Origin: an uncultured Aeromonadales bacterium
GTDB taxonomy: Bacteria > Pseudomonadota > Gammaproteobacteria > Enterobacterales > Succinivibrionaceae
Assembly: GCA_902796095.1 (NCBI GenBank)
Contig: CADBNP010000167.1
Location: forward strand, 1 to 5,422
Length of the DNA: 5,422 nucleotides
Reading direction: 5' to 3'
The notes beneath the pieces were generated by a model, which was not told the DNA's origin, ran no database searches, and worked only from the letters and a program-made list of their open reading frames with translations. Every line of letters starts with the position of its first letter. The stretch's first letter is position 1. Below, one piece after another: positions 1 to 5,422 of this stretch. Made by a program: the position numbers and the translations under genes.

Positions 1-131
1 AAAGAATACTCAAAATTGTCAGATTTCTCATTATCGGAAGTTCTCTCTATGCTGCAAGAGTTCTCAATATTGCAGGATTTCCCAGTACTGCCGGATTTTT
101 CAATATTGTCCGATTTCTCCATATTCTCCAT
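1..131 (-). CDS. Unidentified protein, N-terminal fragment with polar hexapeptide repeats (partial)
   Basis: An open frame starts at ATG 131-129 and continues through the left edge, giving 43 complete codons without a stop. It begins 10 bp after the rnd stop codon on the same strand, so it would be the third gene of a fadD-rnd transcript. After Met-Glu-Asn-Met the translation is a degenerate hexapeptide repeat: KSDNIE, KSGSTG, KSCNIE, NSCSIE, RTSDNE, KSDNFE. It is rich in Lys, Ser, Asn and Glu and shows no signal peptide or membrane segment. No strong ribosome binding site precedes ATG 131; a second ATG at 122 has GGAG only 3 nt upstream, so the exact start is uncertain. In Shewanella- and Vibrio-like genomes rnd is often followed by ycgL and minC, so this could be a repeat-expanded N-terminus of such a gene, but nothing in the visible part identifies a family. 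Because 18 bp is a multiple of three, openness across the repeats is weak evidence of coding on its own. Confidence 0.5.
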   Translation of the reverse strand, partial: MENMEKSDNIEKSGSTGKSCNIENSCSIERTSDNEKSDNFEYS

Positions 132-134
132 AAA
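9..134. repeat. Seven degenerate 18-bp tandem repeats
   Basis: Seven contiguous 18-bp units run from 9 to 134 (9-26, 27-44, 45-62, 63-80, 81-98, 99-116, 117-134). Read on the minus strand, the best units are AAATCTGACAATTTTGAG (26-9), AAATCCTGCAATATTGAG (80-63) and AAATCGGACAATATTGAA (116-99). These agree with one another at 14 to 15 of 18 positions. The units at 27-44 and 117-134 are the most diverged. The period is a multiple of three, so both strands stay open: KSxNIE-like on minus, LxDFSI-like on plus. Units abut with no spacers. The array ends 7 bp before the rnd stop codon and may continue beyond the left edge. Confidence 0.8.
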
Positions 135-141
135 ACCAAGA

Positions 142-1350
142 CTACCCGTTTACACTTTCTTCCGTGCAGTTATCAATCCCGGCATAGCCGGCCACGATCC
201 TGAAATCCTCATCACTGAACATAGATTCGTTGTTTTTCATAACATTATAAAGGAGTTTCATTCGCCACGCTGAATAAATAATGGTCGGTGTATAGAAGCT
301 TTTACGATCCTTACGTAAAAGCCATAGAAAAAGATCAGTCTGCTGCTTTCTGGAGAGAATCTCAACCTCAGAAATGCCGTGTTCTCTGCAAAAACCTTTA
401 ATGGCATCCACAAACTCTATGTATACAGATGCATATTCCTGAGGAACAGTAACAGGTTCTGTGCTGATACCGGTAGTATCAATATTGTTGTTGTTGAGTA
501 TTCTGATCACATCAGAGCCGTATTGTTTTACAGCTCTCCAGTGCATTCCCGCCTTGACCAGTCCGGTCGGCTCTCTTATGCGGATCTGACATAAATTTGG
601 AAGAATATCCTTTCGAATTACCTGCTGAATGGGAACATTAAATTTATGAGCAGTATCGTACCTGTAGGCAACAAGAGCTCTGAGTCTTGCCAGCTCCTGC
701 AGACTCATTTTTCCTCTGGCATACCTGAGATATTCGGTATCAGGATCATAGGGAGTGAAAATTTTCCTGGTTACGTAATCAATCTCCTGCCGGTAAATTT
801 CATAATTGCCTTTTTTGTCCATGTCACTCATCATGATCCGGTACAAATCGAGAAGATAATACACATCCATGGCGGCATATCTTATCTGATCTTCATTCAG
901 AGGTCTCTGCAGCCACGTACTGAGTGTCTGATCCTTCAGAAGTTCCGCACCGATAAATCTTTTAACTGTATCGGCAAGTCCCGCTTTCTGCGTCAGACCG
1001 AGAAACGAAAGCATCACCTGCAGATCATCAACCCGTGCAGGAATTTTACCTGCACAGTAGTGGATCAGTTCCAGATCCTCATGCATGGAAAAAAACACAA
1101 ATGTTGCACTGGAGGAAACAAACGCTTTCCAGAAAATATCCCTCTCTTCCTTATCAAGAGTGACAACATCCACAAGATAAAAGCTCTCGCCGTCATACAG
1201 CTGCACAAGAGCCGGCAAAGGATAAAGAGTATCCATTTTTACAAACTCGGTATCAACAGCCAGAAGATCCTTTTCCTGAAGGATCTTTACAAGTCCGGTC
1301 AGTTTATCCCTGTTGTCAACGTAACAGGTAGGAACATCAACAACATTCAT
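142..1350 (-). CDS. rnd: Ribonuclease D
   Basis: Ribonuclease D is a cytoplasmic 3'-5' exoribonuclease of the DEDD family that trims the 3' ends of tRNA precursors and other structured RNAs using two metal ions. The 402-residue product shows Exo I as VDTEF with D33 and E35, Exo II as HEDLEL with D92, and Exo III as YAAMD with Y158 and D162, so the full DEDDy catalytic set is present. A helical region at about residues 217-290, containing LRALVAYR and a typical R-D-I-L-P segment, fits the HRDC domain that follows the exonuclease domain in this family. At 402 residues it is slightly longer than the roughly 375-residue E. coli enzyme, with a diverged C-terminal tail. I chose ATG 1350 because GGAGGTG at 1367-1361 lies 10 nt upstream. 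An in-frame TTG at 1359 would leave only a 1-nt gap to that site. The gene follows fadD by 20 bp and is probably co-transcribed with it. Confidence 0.95.
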   Translation of the reverse strand: MNVVDVPTCYVDNRDKLTGLVKILQEKDLLAVDTEFVKMDTLYPLPALVQLYDGESFYLVDVVTLDKEERDIFWKAFVSSSATFVFFSMHEDLELIHYCAGKIPARVDDLQVMLSFLGLTQKAGLADTVKRFIGAELLKDQTLSTWLQRPLNEDQIRYAAMDVYYLLDLYRIMMSDMDKKGNYEIYRQEIDYVTRKIFTPYDPDTEYLRYARGKMSLQELARLRALVAYRYDTAHKFNVPIQQVIRKDILPNLCQIRIREPTGLVKAGMHWRAVKQYGSDVIRILNNNNIDTTGISTEPVTVPQEYASVYIEFVDAIKGFCREHGISEVEILSRKQQTDLFLWLLRKDRKSFYTPTIIYSAWRMKLLYNVMKNNESMFSDEDFRIVAGYAGIDNCTEESVNG

Positions 1351-1360
1351 ACTAAGCAAA

Positions 1361-1367
1361 CACCTCC
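1361..1367 (-). promoter_or_regulatory. Ribosome binding site of rnd
   Basis: The minus strand reads GGAGGTG from 1367 to 1361, a near-perfect match to the anti-Shine-Dalgarno complement, in the 20-bp gap after the fadD stop. It sits 10 nt before ATG 1350 but only 1 nt before the alternative TTG 1359, so it favours the ATG start. Its strength suggests rnd is translated independently rather than by coupling to fadD. Confidence 0.8.
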
Positions 1368-1370
1368 AGT

Positions 1371-3008
1371 TTATTGTCCGTTTGCAGTTCCGTTATTCTC
1401 CCTTTCTCTGAGCTTCGCCCGCAGGATCTTGCCCACATTTGATTTAGGAAGCGAATCCACAAATTCGACATACTTTGGAACCTTGTAATGGGCAAGATAC
1501 TGATAGCAGTAGCGGATCAGTTCCTCTTCCGTAAGTGAAGGATCCGATCTGACCGCAAAAACCTTTACCCTCTCGCCGCTGCCCTTATCTCTGACACCTA
1601 TGGCGGCAGCCTCAACCACCTTCTCATGGGTAGATACTACCTCTTCTATTTCATTCGGATACACGTTAAAGCCAGATACAAGGATCATGTCCTTCTTGCG
1701 ATCTACAAGCCTTATAAATCCATCCTCTTTCCAGACTCCGATATCTCCCGAATGGAACCATCCGTCAGTAAAGGACTGCTCATTGTCATGTTCCCGATAC
1801 CAGTACCCTCTGGATACCTGAGGACCCTTGATCCACAGTTCACCCGGCTTATCGACCTCTGTAATATCTGCTCCGCCGTCATCCACAATTCTGATCTTCG
1901 TATACGCAGTCGGCTTTCCGATATTACCCGTATAGCATTTCTGATCGATAGGACCAACGCATACCAGAGGAGAGCACTCTGTCATGCCGTAACCCTCAAG
2001 AATAAAGGTGCCGGTGAGTTCCTGCCAGCGCTCCGCTACTGATTTCTGTATGGAGCTTCCTCCGCCCACCACGAGTTTCAGACAGGAAAAATCAAGTTTT
2101 GAAAAATCCCGATCATACGTAAGTGCATTGTAGAGAGTATTAACACCCGTCAGTATTGTCGGCTTAAAATCCCGGATGATTTTTACCAGTCTGTGAATTT
2201 TTCGGGGATCTACCACCAGTATGCCGTGTCCACCGATTCTGGAAATCAGAAGGAAATTAATTGTCAGAGCAAAGACATGATAAAGAGGAAGAGCGGAAAT
2301 AATTTTCTCCTCACCCTTTTCAAGAATCGATCCGTATTCCAGCAGTGCCTGCTCAATATTGGTAAGCAGGTTATAGTGACTGAGTTCGGCACCTTTAGGT
2401 ATGCCGGTTGTTCCTCCGGTATACTGAAGAAAGGCTATGTCATCAGGATCAACAGGTTCCGGCTCCACAGGACTTTTTGCTCCAAGTCTGATTGCCTGTC
2501 TGAAGGAATAATAACCGTGAAACCTCACTCCCCTGCCGGTACTGTTGAACAGACGGTTAACCAGATTAAGAGCAAATCCCTTTATCGGGGACATCATATC
2601 ACCAAGTCTGGTAATCACCACGTTTTTAACCATGGTGTATTCGATGATTTCTGAAAGGCGATCGGCAAAATTCTCAAGGATTACTATTGCTGTGACGCCG
2701 GCATCCAACAGCTGATAATGCATTTCTCTTGAGGTGTACTGCGGATTGACATTCACAATGGTAACACCTGCTCTTAATGCACCCACCAGCAGAACAGGCA
2801 TCTGCTGAACATTCGGCATTACCAGGGCAATGCGATCTCCCTTTTTCATTTTAAGTTCATTCAGCAGGAAGGAAGAAAAGGAGGTGACAAGAGCATTGAT
2901 CTGACCATAGGTATAGACGGTGCCGAAGCTTGTAATCATGGGACGATCAAAATAGGAGGAGAAGGCATGAGTGAACATGTCTGACAATGAGCGAAAAGGA
3001 ACCTTCAT
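1371..3008 (-). CDS. fadD: Long-chain fatty-acid--CoA ligase
   Basis: FadD activates long-chain fatty acids with ATP and CoA through an acyl-AMP intermediate, at the inner face of the cytoplasmic membrane. It supplies acyl-CoA for beta-oxidation or lipid synthesis. The 545-residue product is a complete ANL-superfamily enzyme. It carries the P-loop YTGGTTGIPKG at residues 196-206, GYGMTE at 339-344, the ATP-ribose aspartate in HSGDIG (D422), the DRKKDMILVSGFNVYPNEIE signature at 436-455 with hinge R437, and the catalytic lysine in PKSNVGKIL (K527). The closeness of the signature block to E. coli FadD is what supports fadD over generic acyl-CoA synthetase. I chose ATG 3008 because AGAGG lies 5 nt upstream. 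An in-frame ATG at 3053 adds 15 very polar residues, gives 560 residues (close to E. coli's 561), and has no visible ribosome binding site; either start is possible. The gene leads a likely fadD-rnd operon. Confidence 0.95.
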   Translation of the reverse strand: MKVPFRSLSDMFTHAFSSYFDRPMITSFGTVYTYGQINALVTSFSSFLLNELKMKKGDRIALVMPNVQQMPVLLVGALRAGVTIVNVNPQYTSREMHYQLLDAGVTAIVILENFADRLSEIIEYTMVKNVVITRLGDMMSPIKGFALNLVNRLFNSTGRGVRFHGYYSFRQAIRLGAKSPVEPEPVDPDDIAFLQYTGGTTGIPKGAELSHYNLLTNIEQALLEYGSILEKGEEKIISALPLYHVFALTINFLLISRIGGHGILVVDPRKIHRLVKIIRDFKPTILTGVNTLYNALTYDRDFSKLDFSCLKLVVGGGSSIQKSVAERWQELTGTFILEGYGMTECSPLVCVGPIDQKCYTGNIGKPTAYTKIRIVDDGGADITEVDKPGELWIKGPQVSRGYWYREHDNEQSFTDGWFHSGDIGVWKEDGFIRLVDRKKDMILVSGFNVYPNEIEEVVSTHEKVVEAAAIGVRDKGSGERVKVFAVRSDPSLTEEELIRYCYQYLAHYKVPKYVEFVDSLPKSNVGKILRAKLRERENNGTANGQ

Positions 3009-3013
3009 CCGTT

Positions 3014-3018
3014 CCTCT
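3014..3018 (-). promoter_or_regulatory. Ribosome binding site favouring the inner fadD start
   Basis: The minus strand reads AGAGG from 3018 to 3014, followed by AACGG and then ATG 3008, a 5-nt spacer. The outer ATG at 3053 is preceded by a stretch ending AGATTGT with no purine-rich site. This is the main evidence for the shorter fadD product. Confidence 0.55.
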
Positions 3019-3113
3019 TTTGAAGATCCTTCCTGATCCTGATTACTATTCATACAATCTGAAACTTCAACAGACCTGATACCATGTAAAAGGCTTAAAA
3101 ATGTTTTAATGTC

Positions 3114-3131
3114 CCGCTCTTCGAAGAACGG
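3114..3131. repeat. 18-bp near-perfect palindrome upstream of fadD
   Basis: The sequence CCGCTCTTCGAAGAACGG is an inverted repeat in which 8 of 9 base pairs are symmetric, centred on TTCGAA with no loop. The absence of a loop fits a dimeric regulator's binding site better than an RNA hairpin. It lies about 60 bp upstream of the outer fadD ATG, within reach of a fadD promoter. It does not match the FadR operator pattern I know. Confidence 0.4.
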
Positions 3132-3253
3132 ATGCTAAAACAGATAAATAAGAACACAAAGCAACAGTTTATCTTATCACAGCGCCGGAGCAAACTGGGT
3201 CATTTAATCTAAAAAGAAAAGTGCAATGTGAAGCAACTAGAATTTTAACATCA

Positions 3254-3294
3254 GGACGGCTGCTTAAGCTGTCCGGATTTAATTATTCATCCGG
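3254..3294. repeat. Two overlapping inverted repeats
   Basis: The first is GGACGGCT (3254-3261) paired with AGCTGTCC (3267-3274) across a 5-nt loop, 8 pairs with one G-T wobble in the plus-strand RNA. The second is CCGGAT (3273-3278) paired with ATCCGG (3289-3294) across a 10-nt AT-rich loop. They share bases 3273-3274, so full formation of one hinders the other. No T-tract follows on either strand, so neither looks like a classic intrinsic terminator. They could be regulatory leader structures, a protein site, or chance. Confidence 0.35.
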
Positions 3295-3423
3295 CTCAGG
3301 ATAAACAAAACTCATGCCATACAAAATTCCTTCAGAACATAAGAAAGAACCAAAGATTCGAATGTCATACCTCATTTCTGAAGCTTAAATTTCTAAAAAT
3401 CAGATCAAATCTTATTCCTCAGC

Positions 3424-3440
3424 ATATTCCCATGGAATAT
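3424..3440. repeat. Inverted repeat ATATTCC-CAT-GGAATAT
   Basis: A perfect 7-bp inverted repeat is separated by 3 bp, about 165 bp upstream of the exported-protein start and upstream of its possible promoter. Its size and symmetry would suit a dimeric DNA-binding protein. No regulator family can be named from the sequence. Confidence 0.35.
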
Positions 3441-3502
3441 ACTTGATCATAGTTTGAACAGATCAGATTAAACGTGAAGTAATGCAGAAGTTTCTCATTC
3501 TG

Positions 3503-3532
3503 TTGCAGTCGTTTAATCTTTCAATCTAAAAT
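3503..3532 (+). promoter_or_regulatory. Possible sigma-70 promoter of the exported-protein gene
   Basis: TTGCAG at 3503-3508 and TAAAAT at 3527-3532 are separated by 18 bp. The -10 box matches TATAAT at five of six positions and the -35 box matches only the TTG half. It would give a leader of roughly 65-70 nt before ATG 3607. In DNA this AT-rich such matches arise by chance. Confidence 0.3.
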
Positions 3533-3606
3533 CAAATCAGAAAAGAAATATTGCAGTTCGTCATGCTGCCGGGATCAAAATGTTTTTTAACTGGGATGCA
3601 AACCAT

Positions 3607-4122
3607 ATGAGCATTATAAGCCGCATATTCAAAACAACCTTAACAGCCGTTCTTCCTTTCCTGTCAGTAGGAGTTTCTGCTGATCCGCTGCAGGATAAGC
3701 TGATCGGAACATGGGTGGAGACAATACAGTTTAAGGACTATCCACTGGTCGTCCTTCACTTTGAAGGCTCAAAGGTAAAAGTCGAAAACATGTATGATAA
3801 AACCTTCACAGTTGAGTACAAAATTTCTGATGTGGAAAAGGATCAGTTTTTGGTATCTTTTGAATATACACACAAGGAAAAAAGAGGCAACGGCAGAATT
3901 ATCGACAGAACAGAAAGACCGGAATTTCTTTTCCACATGGAGGATGGAGTTCCAATCCTGTCCGATTACCTCTTTGAGTACGACGGCAGAGGACTGATTC
4001 TCGGCGATGAATATCTCAAAAAAGAAAACTACAGGAAAGGTTTCGAATCAAGACTTAAGGTGAAGTTAGACAACCAGAAGCCTGTTCCCACATACATTGA
4101 AAATGAAGAACAAAAAGAATAG
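3607..4122 (+). CDS. Small exported protein of unknown function
   Basis: I do not recognise this 171-residue protein. Its N-terminus is a textbook Sec signal peptide: a basic start (MSIISRIFK), a hydrophobic core (TLTAVLPFLSVGV) and a VSA-D cleavage site after residue 25. The mature protein would be about 146 residues in the periplasm or outside the cell. It has no cysteine, so it is neither a lipoprotein nor disulfide-bonded. Just after cleavage comes DKLIGTWV; a G-T-W near the first strand, followed by alternating strand-like segments, resembles lipocalin-like beta-barrels, but that is only a shape impression. The C-terminus is highly charged. I chose ATG 3607 because it puts the positive charges next to the hydrophobic core; ATG 3580 adds nine residues containing an Asp, and both starts have only a weak GGGA upstream. 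It stands alone on the plus strand, divergent from fadD and convergent with purF, so the neighbours do not suggest a role. Confidence 0.8.
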   Translation: MSIISRIFKTTLTAVLPFLSVGVSADPLQDKLIGTWVETIQFKDYPLVVLHFEGSKVKVENMYDKTFTVEYKISDVEKDQFLVSFEYTHKEKRGNGRIIDRTERPEFLFHMEDGVPILSDYLFEYDGRGLILGDEYLKKENYRKGFESRLKVKLDNQKPVPTYIENEEQKE

Positions 4123-4198
4123 CAGAATCCAAATCTGTTATCTCTTCCTTTAACCCGTTATTTTTTGAAAAGGGGAAAATAAAAGTGCAGAAACAGCA

Positions 4199-4218
4199 AA
4201 TCCCCTCACAGGGGGATT
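4199..4218 (-). terminator. Hairpin, probable terminator of purF
   Basis: AATCCCC (4199-4205) pairs perfectly with GGGGATT (4212-4218) over a 6-nt loop. On the minus strand the stem is followed by TTTGCTGTTTC, an interrupted T-rich tail, so it fits best as the end of the purF transcript about 120 bp after its stop. On the plus strand the stem is followed by CTTAACAAAA, so it is not a good intrinsic terminator for the exported-protein gene, although it lies in the shared 3' region of the two convergent genes. Confidence 0.5.
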
Positions 4219-4303
4219 CTTAACAAAAAAATCTGGATAATGCCACTTTCAGCAAGGGCACAAATGCTGCATCTCCGGAACCGGGCAAAAATGAAACTAC
4301 AGT

Positions 4304-4338
4304 CAGATAACGGCAGATCCGCCAGATCACAGCAGATC
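4304..4338. repeat. Four CAGAT direct repeats at about 10-bp spacing
   Basis: CAGAT occurs at 4304, 4314, 4323 and 4333, spaced 10, 9 and 10 bp; the last three extend to CAGATC. The run lies immediately after the purF stop codon and its last copy overlaps it. The spacing is close to one helical turn, but the repeat is short and could be chance or slippage. Confidence 0.35.
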
Positions 4339-5422
4339 AATTATCCTCATTGTACAGTTCAAGATCTGTCAGACCCTCATTCCATGCCTTGTCAGCCTTG
4401 GCATCATCGCTTCTCTGCTTATCAAGGTAGGATAGATATTCATCATCTATATCTTCAGTTATGTACTTTCCTGTAAATACAGAAGTTTCAAAATCCTTAA
4501 GATTAGGATTTTCTGTTCGGACAGCCTTCTCCAGATCCGCAAGATCCTGATAAATAAGTCCGTCGGCTCCAATCAGTATGCAGACTTCGTCATTGCTTCT
4601 GCCATAAGCTATCAGCTCGTGACTTGTAGGCATATCAATACCGTAGACATTCGGATATCTGATTTCAGGTGCGGCGGAAGCAAAATAGACCTTCTCAGCT
4701 CCGGCCTCTCTTGCCAGATCTATAATCTGACCACTGGTTGTACCGCGCACAATGGAATCATCCACAAGCAGAACCTTCTTTCCCTTGAACTCTGATTTGA
4801 TGGCATTCAGTTTGCTGCGGACCGACTTCTTGCGCTGCATCTGACCGGGCATAATAAATGTTCTTCCGATATAACGGTTCTTTACAAAACCCTGACGGTA
4901 CTGGATACCGAGATACTTTGCTATCTCAAGAGCAATATCACAGGATGTCTCAGGAATTGGAATGATTACATCAATATCAAGATCCGGCCACTGACGCTTG
5001 ATTTTCTCGCCAAGAAGTCTGCCCATATTGACGCGGGACGCATAAACGGAAACATCATTAAGGAATGAATCAGGACGCGCAAAATAAACATACTCAAAAA
5101 TGCACGGCCTCAGCTGAACCTTTTCGCAGCACTGACGGGAGTGGAATTCACCGGATTCGGTAATATAGATTGCCTCTCCAGGATTTACGTCACGCTCAAG
5201 TTTGAAGCCAAGAATATCCAGAGCAACGCTTTCAGACGCCACCATATATTCCTTTTTACCGTTCTCAAGAACTCTTGAACCGTAAACCAGAGGACGAATC
5301 CCGTTAGGATCTCTGAAGGCCACCATACCGGCACCTATAATCAGAGCCACCACGGCATATGCACCTCTGATTTCTGAATTGACAGCAGTCACAGCTCTGA
5401 AAATATCATCCGGAGTCGGCAC
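4337..5422 (-). CDS. purF: Amidophosphoribosyltransferase, C-terminal part (partial)
   Basis: PurF catalyses the first committed step of de novo purine synthesis: PRPP and glutamine give 5-phosphoribosylamine, glutamate and pyrophosphate. It acts in the cytoplasm. The visible 361 codons cover the end of the glutaminase domain and the whole phosphoribosyltransferase domain. They include MVAFRDPNGIRPL (33-45), EYVYFARPDSF (110-120), IPIPETSCDIALEIA (154-168), GFVKNRYIGRTFIMPGQ (178-194) and the PRPP loop VLLVDDSIVRGTTS (217-230). The match to E. coli PurF runs to the C-terminal tail (S-D-D-A-K-A, then E-L-Y-N-E). About 140 N-terminal residues, including the catalytic cysteine, lie beyond the right edge. 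The frame is still open at 5422, and the GTG there is an internal valine codon, not a start. The stop is TGA at 4339-4337. Any purine-repressor operator would be upstream, outside the window. Confidence 0.97.
   Translation of the reverse strand: MPTPDDIFRAVTAVNSEIRGAYAVVALIIGAGMVAFRDPNGIRPLVYGSRVLENGKKEYMVASESVALDILGFKLERDVNPGEAIYITESGEFHSRQCCEKVQLRPCIFEYVYFARPDSFLNDVSVYASRVNMGRLLGEKIKRQWPDLDIDVIIPIPETSCDIALEIAKYLGIQYRQGFVKNRYIGRTFIMPGQMQRKKSVRSKLNAIKSEFKGKKVLLVDDSIVRGTTSGQIIDLAREAGAEKVYFASAAPEIRYPNVYGIDMPTSHELIAYGRSNDEVCILIGADGLIYQDLADLEKAVRTENPNLKDFETSVFTGKYITEDIDDEYLSYLDKQRSDDAKADKAWNEGLTDLELYNEDN

Larger units (their letters stand above)
3054..3606. other. Divergent intergenic region between fadD and the exported-protein gene
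   Basis: About 550 bp separate the fadD start (minus) from the start of the plus-strand gene, so promoters for both must lie here. I see no convincing protein gene. The longest small frames are 24 codons on plus (3314-3388) and 30 codons on minus (3283-3375), which overlap each other and resemble nothing I know. The region holds three inverted repeats or hairpins, listed separately, and one possible plus-strand promoter. No convincing fadD promoter stands out. A weak half-match to a CRP site (TGTGA on minus, 3181-3177) lies about 125 bp upstream of the outer fadD ATG, but its second half does not match. Confidence 0.7.

Noticed and set aside
9..134. CRISPR array
   Set aside because: The units are only 18 bp, degenerate and contiguous, with no unique spacers.
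16..273. 85-codon plus-strand frame across the 18-bp repeats and the end of rnd
   Set aside because: Half of it is antisense to rnd and the rest is open because the repeat period is a multiple of three; it has a TTG start and no ribosome binding site.
646..1488. 280-codon plus-strand open frame antisense to rnd and the end of fadD
   Set aside because: It lies opposite the conserved catalytic motifs of rnd, and its translation is His- and Lys-rich low-logic sequence with no recognisable domain.
1626..2654. Plus-strand open frames antisense to fadD (1626-2042 and 2193-2654)
   Set aside because: They are shadows of an unmistakable fadD coding sequence and resemble no protein family.
3065..3085. 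FadR operator upstream of fadD around ACAGACCTGATACCATG
   Set aside because: Only fragments of the FadR pattern match and the symmetry is wrong.
3166..3181. CRP site upstream of fadD
   Set aside because: One half-site (TGTGA on minus) matches, but the partner half matches at only two of five positions.
3283..3388. Small frames of 30 codons (minus, 3283-3375) and 24 codons (plus, 3314-3388)
   Set aside because: They overlap on opposite strands, are short enough to occur by chance, have weak or distant ribosome binding sites and no recognisable sequence.
4240..4476. 78-codon plus-strand frame overlapping the purF 3' end
   Set aside because: Most of it is antisense to conserved purF C-terminal sequence, and there is no good ribosome binding site.

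Overview
The window looks like chromosomal core sequence from a moderately AT-rich gammaproteobacterium. Three genes are recognisable by sequence: the long-chain acyl-CoA synthetase fadD, ribonuclease D (rnd) and the amidophosphoribosyltransferase purF. All lie on the minus strand, all resemble the Escherichia coli family members, and fadD is directly upstream of rnd as in E. coli. An anaerobic gut lineage of the Aeromonadales (for example Succinivibrionaceae) would fit the composition and protein style, but that is a guess from memory, not a result.

Layout from left to right. Positions 1-131 (minus) hold the first 43 codons of an unidentified gene that runs off the left edge. Its start is built from seven degenerate 18-bp tandem repeats encoding a polar hexapeptide repeat. 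Positions 142-1350 are rnd and 1371-3008 (or 3053) are fadD; the two are 20 bp apart and probably co-transcribed, and the repeat gene starts 10 bp after rnd. Positions 3054-3606 contain no convincing gene but carry several inverted repeats and a possible promoter. Positions 3607-4122 (plus) encode a small unrecognised protein with a clear signal peptide. Positions 4123-4336 hold a GC-rich hairpin, probably the purF terminator, and a short run of CAGAT repeats. Positions 4337-5422 (minus) are the C-terminal 361 codons of purF, whose N-terminus lies beyond the right edge.

Functionally, FadD activates fatty acids to acyl-CoA, Rnd trims the 3' ends of structured RNAs, and PurF catalyses the first committed step of purine synthesis. 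These are unrelated housekeeping roles, and the fadD-rnd pairing is conserved synteny rather than a pathway. The lone plus-strand gene is divergent from fadD and convergent with purF, so it is a one-gene transcription unit inserted between two minus-strand units.

I found no mobile element, CRISPR array, RNA gene or defence system. The parts most worth a second look are the repeat-built N-terminus at the left edge, the unknown exported protein, and the structured 550-bp intergenic region.
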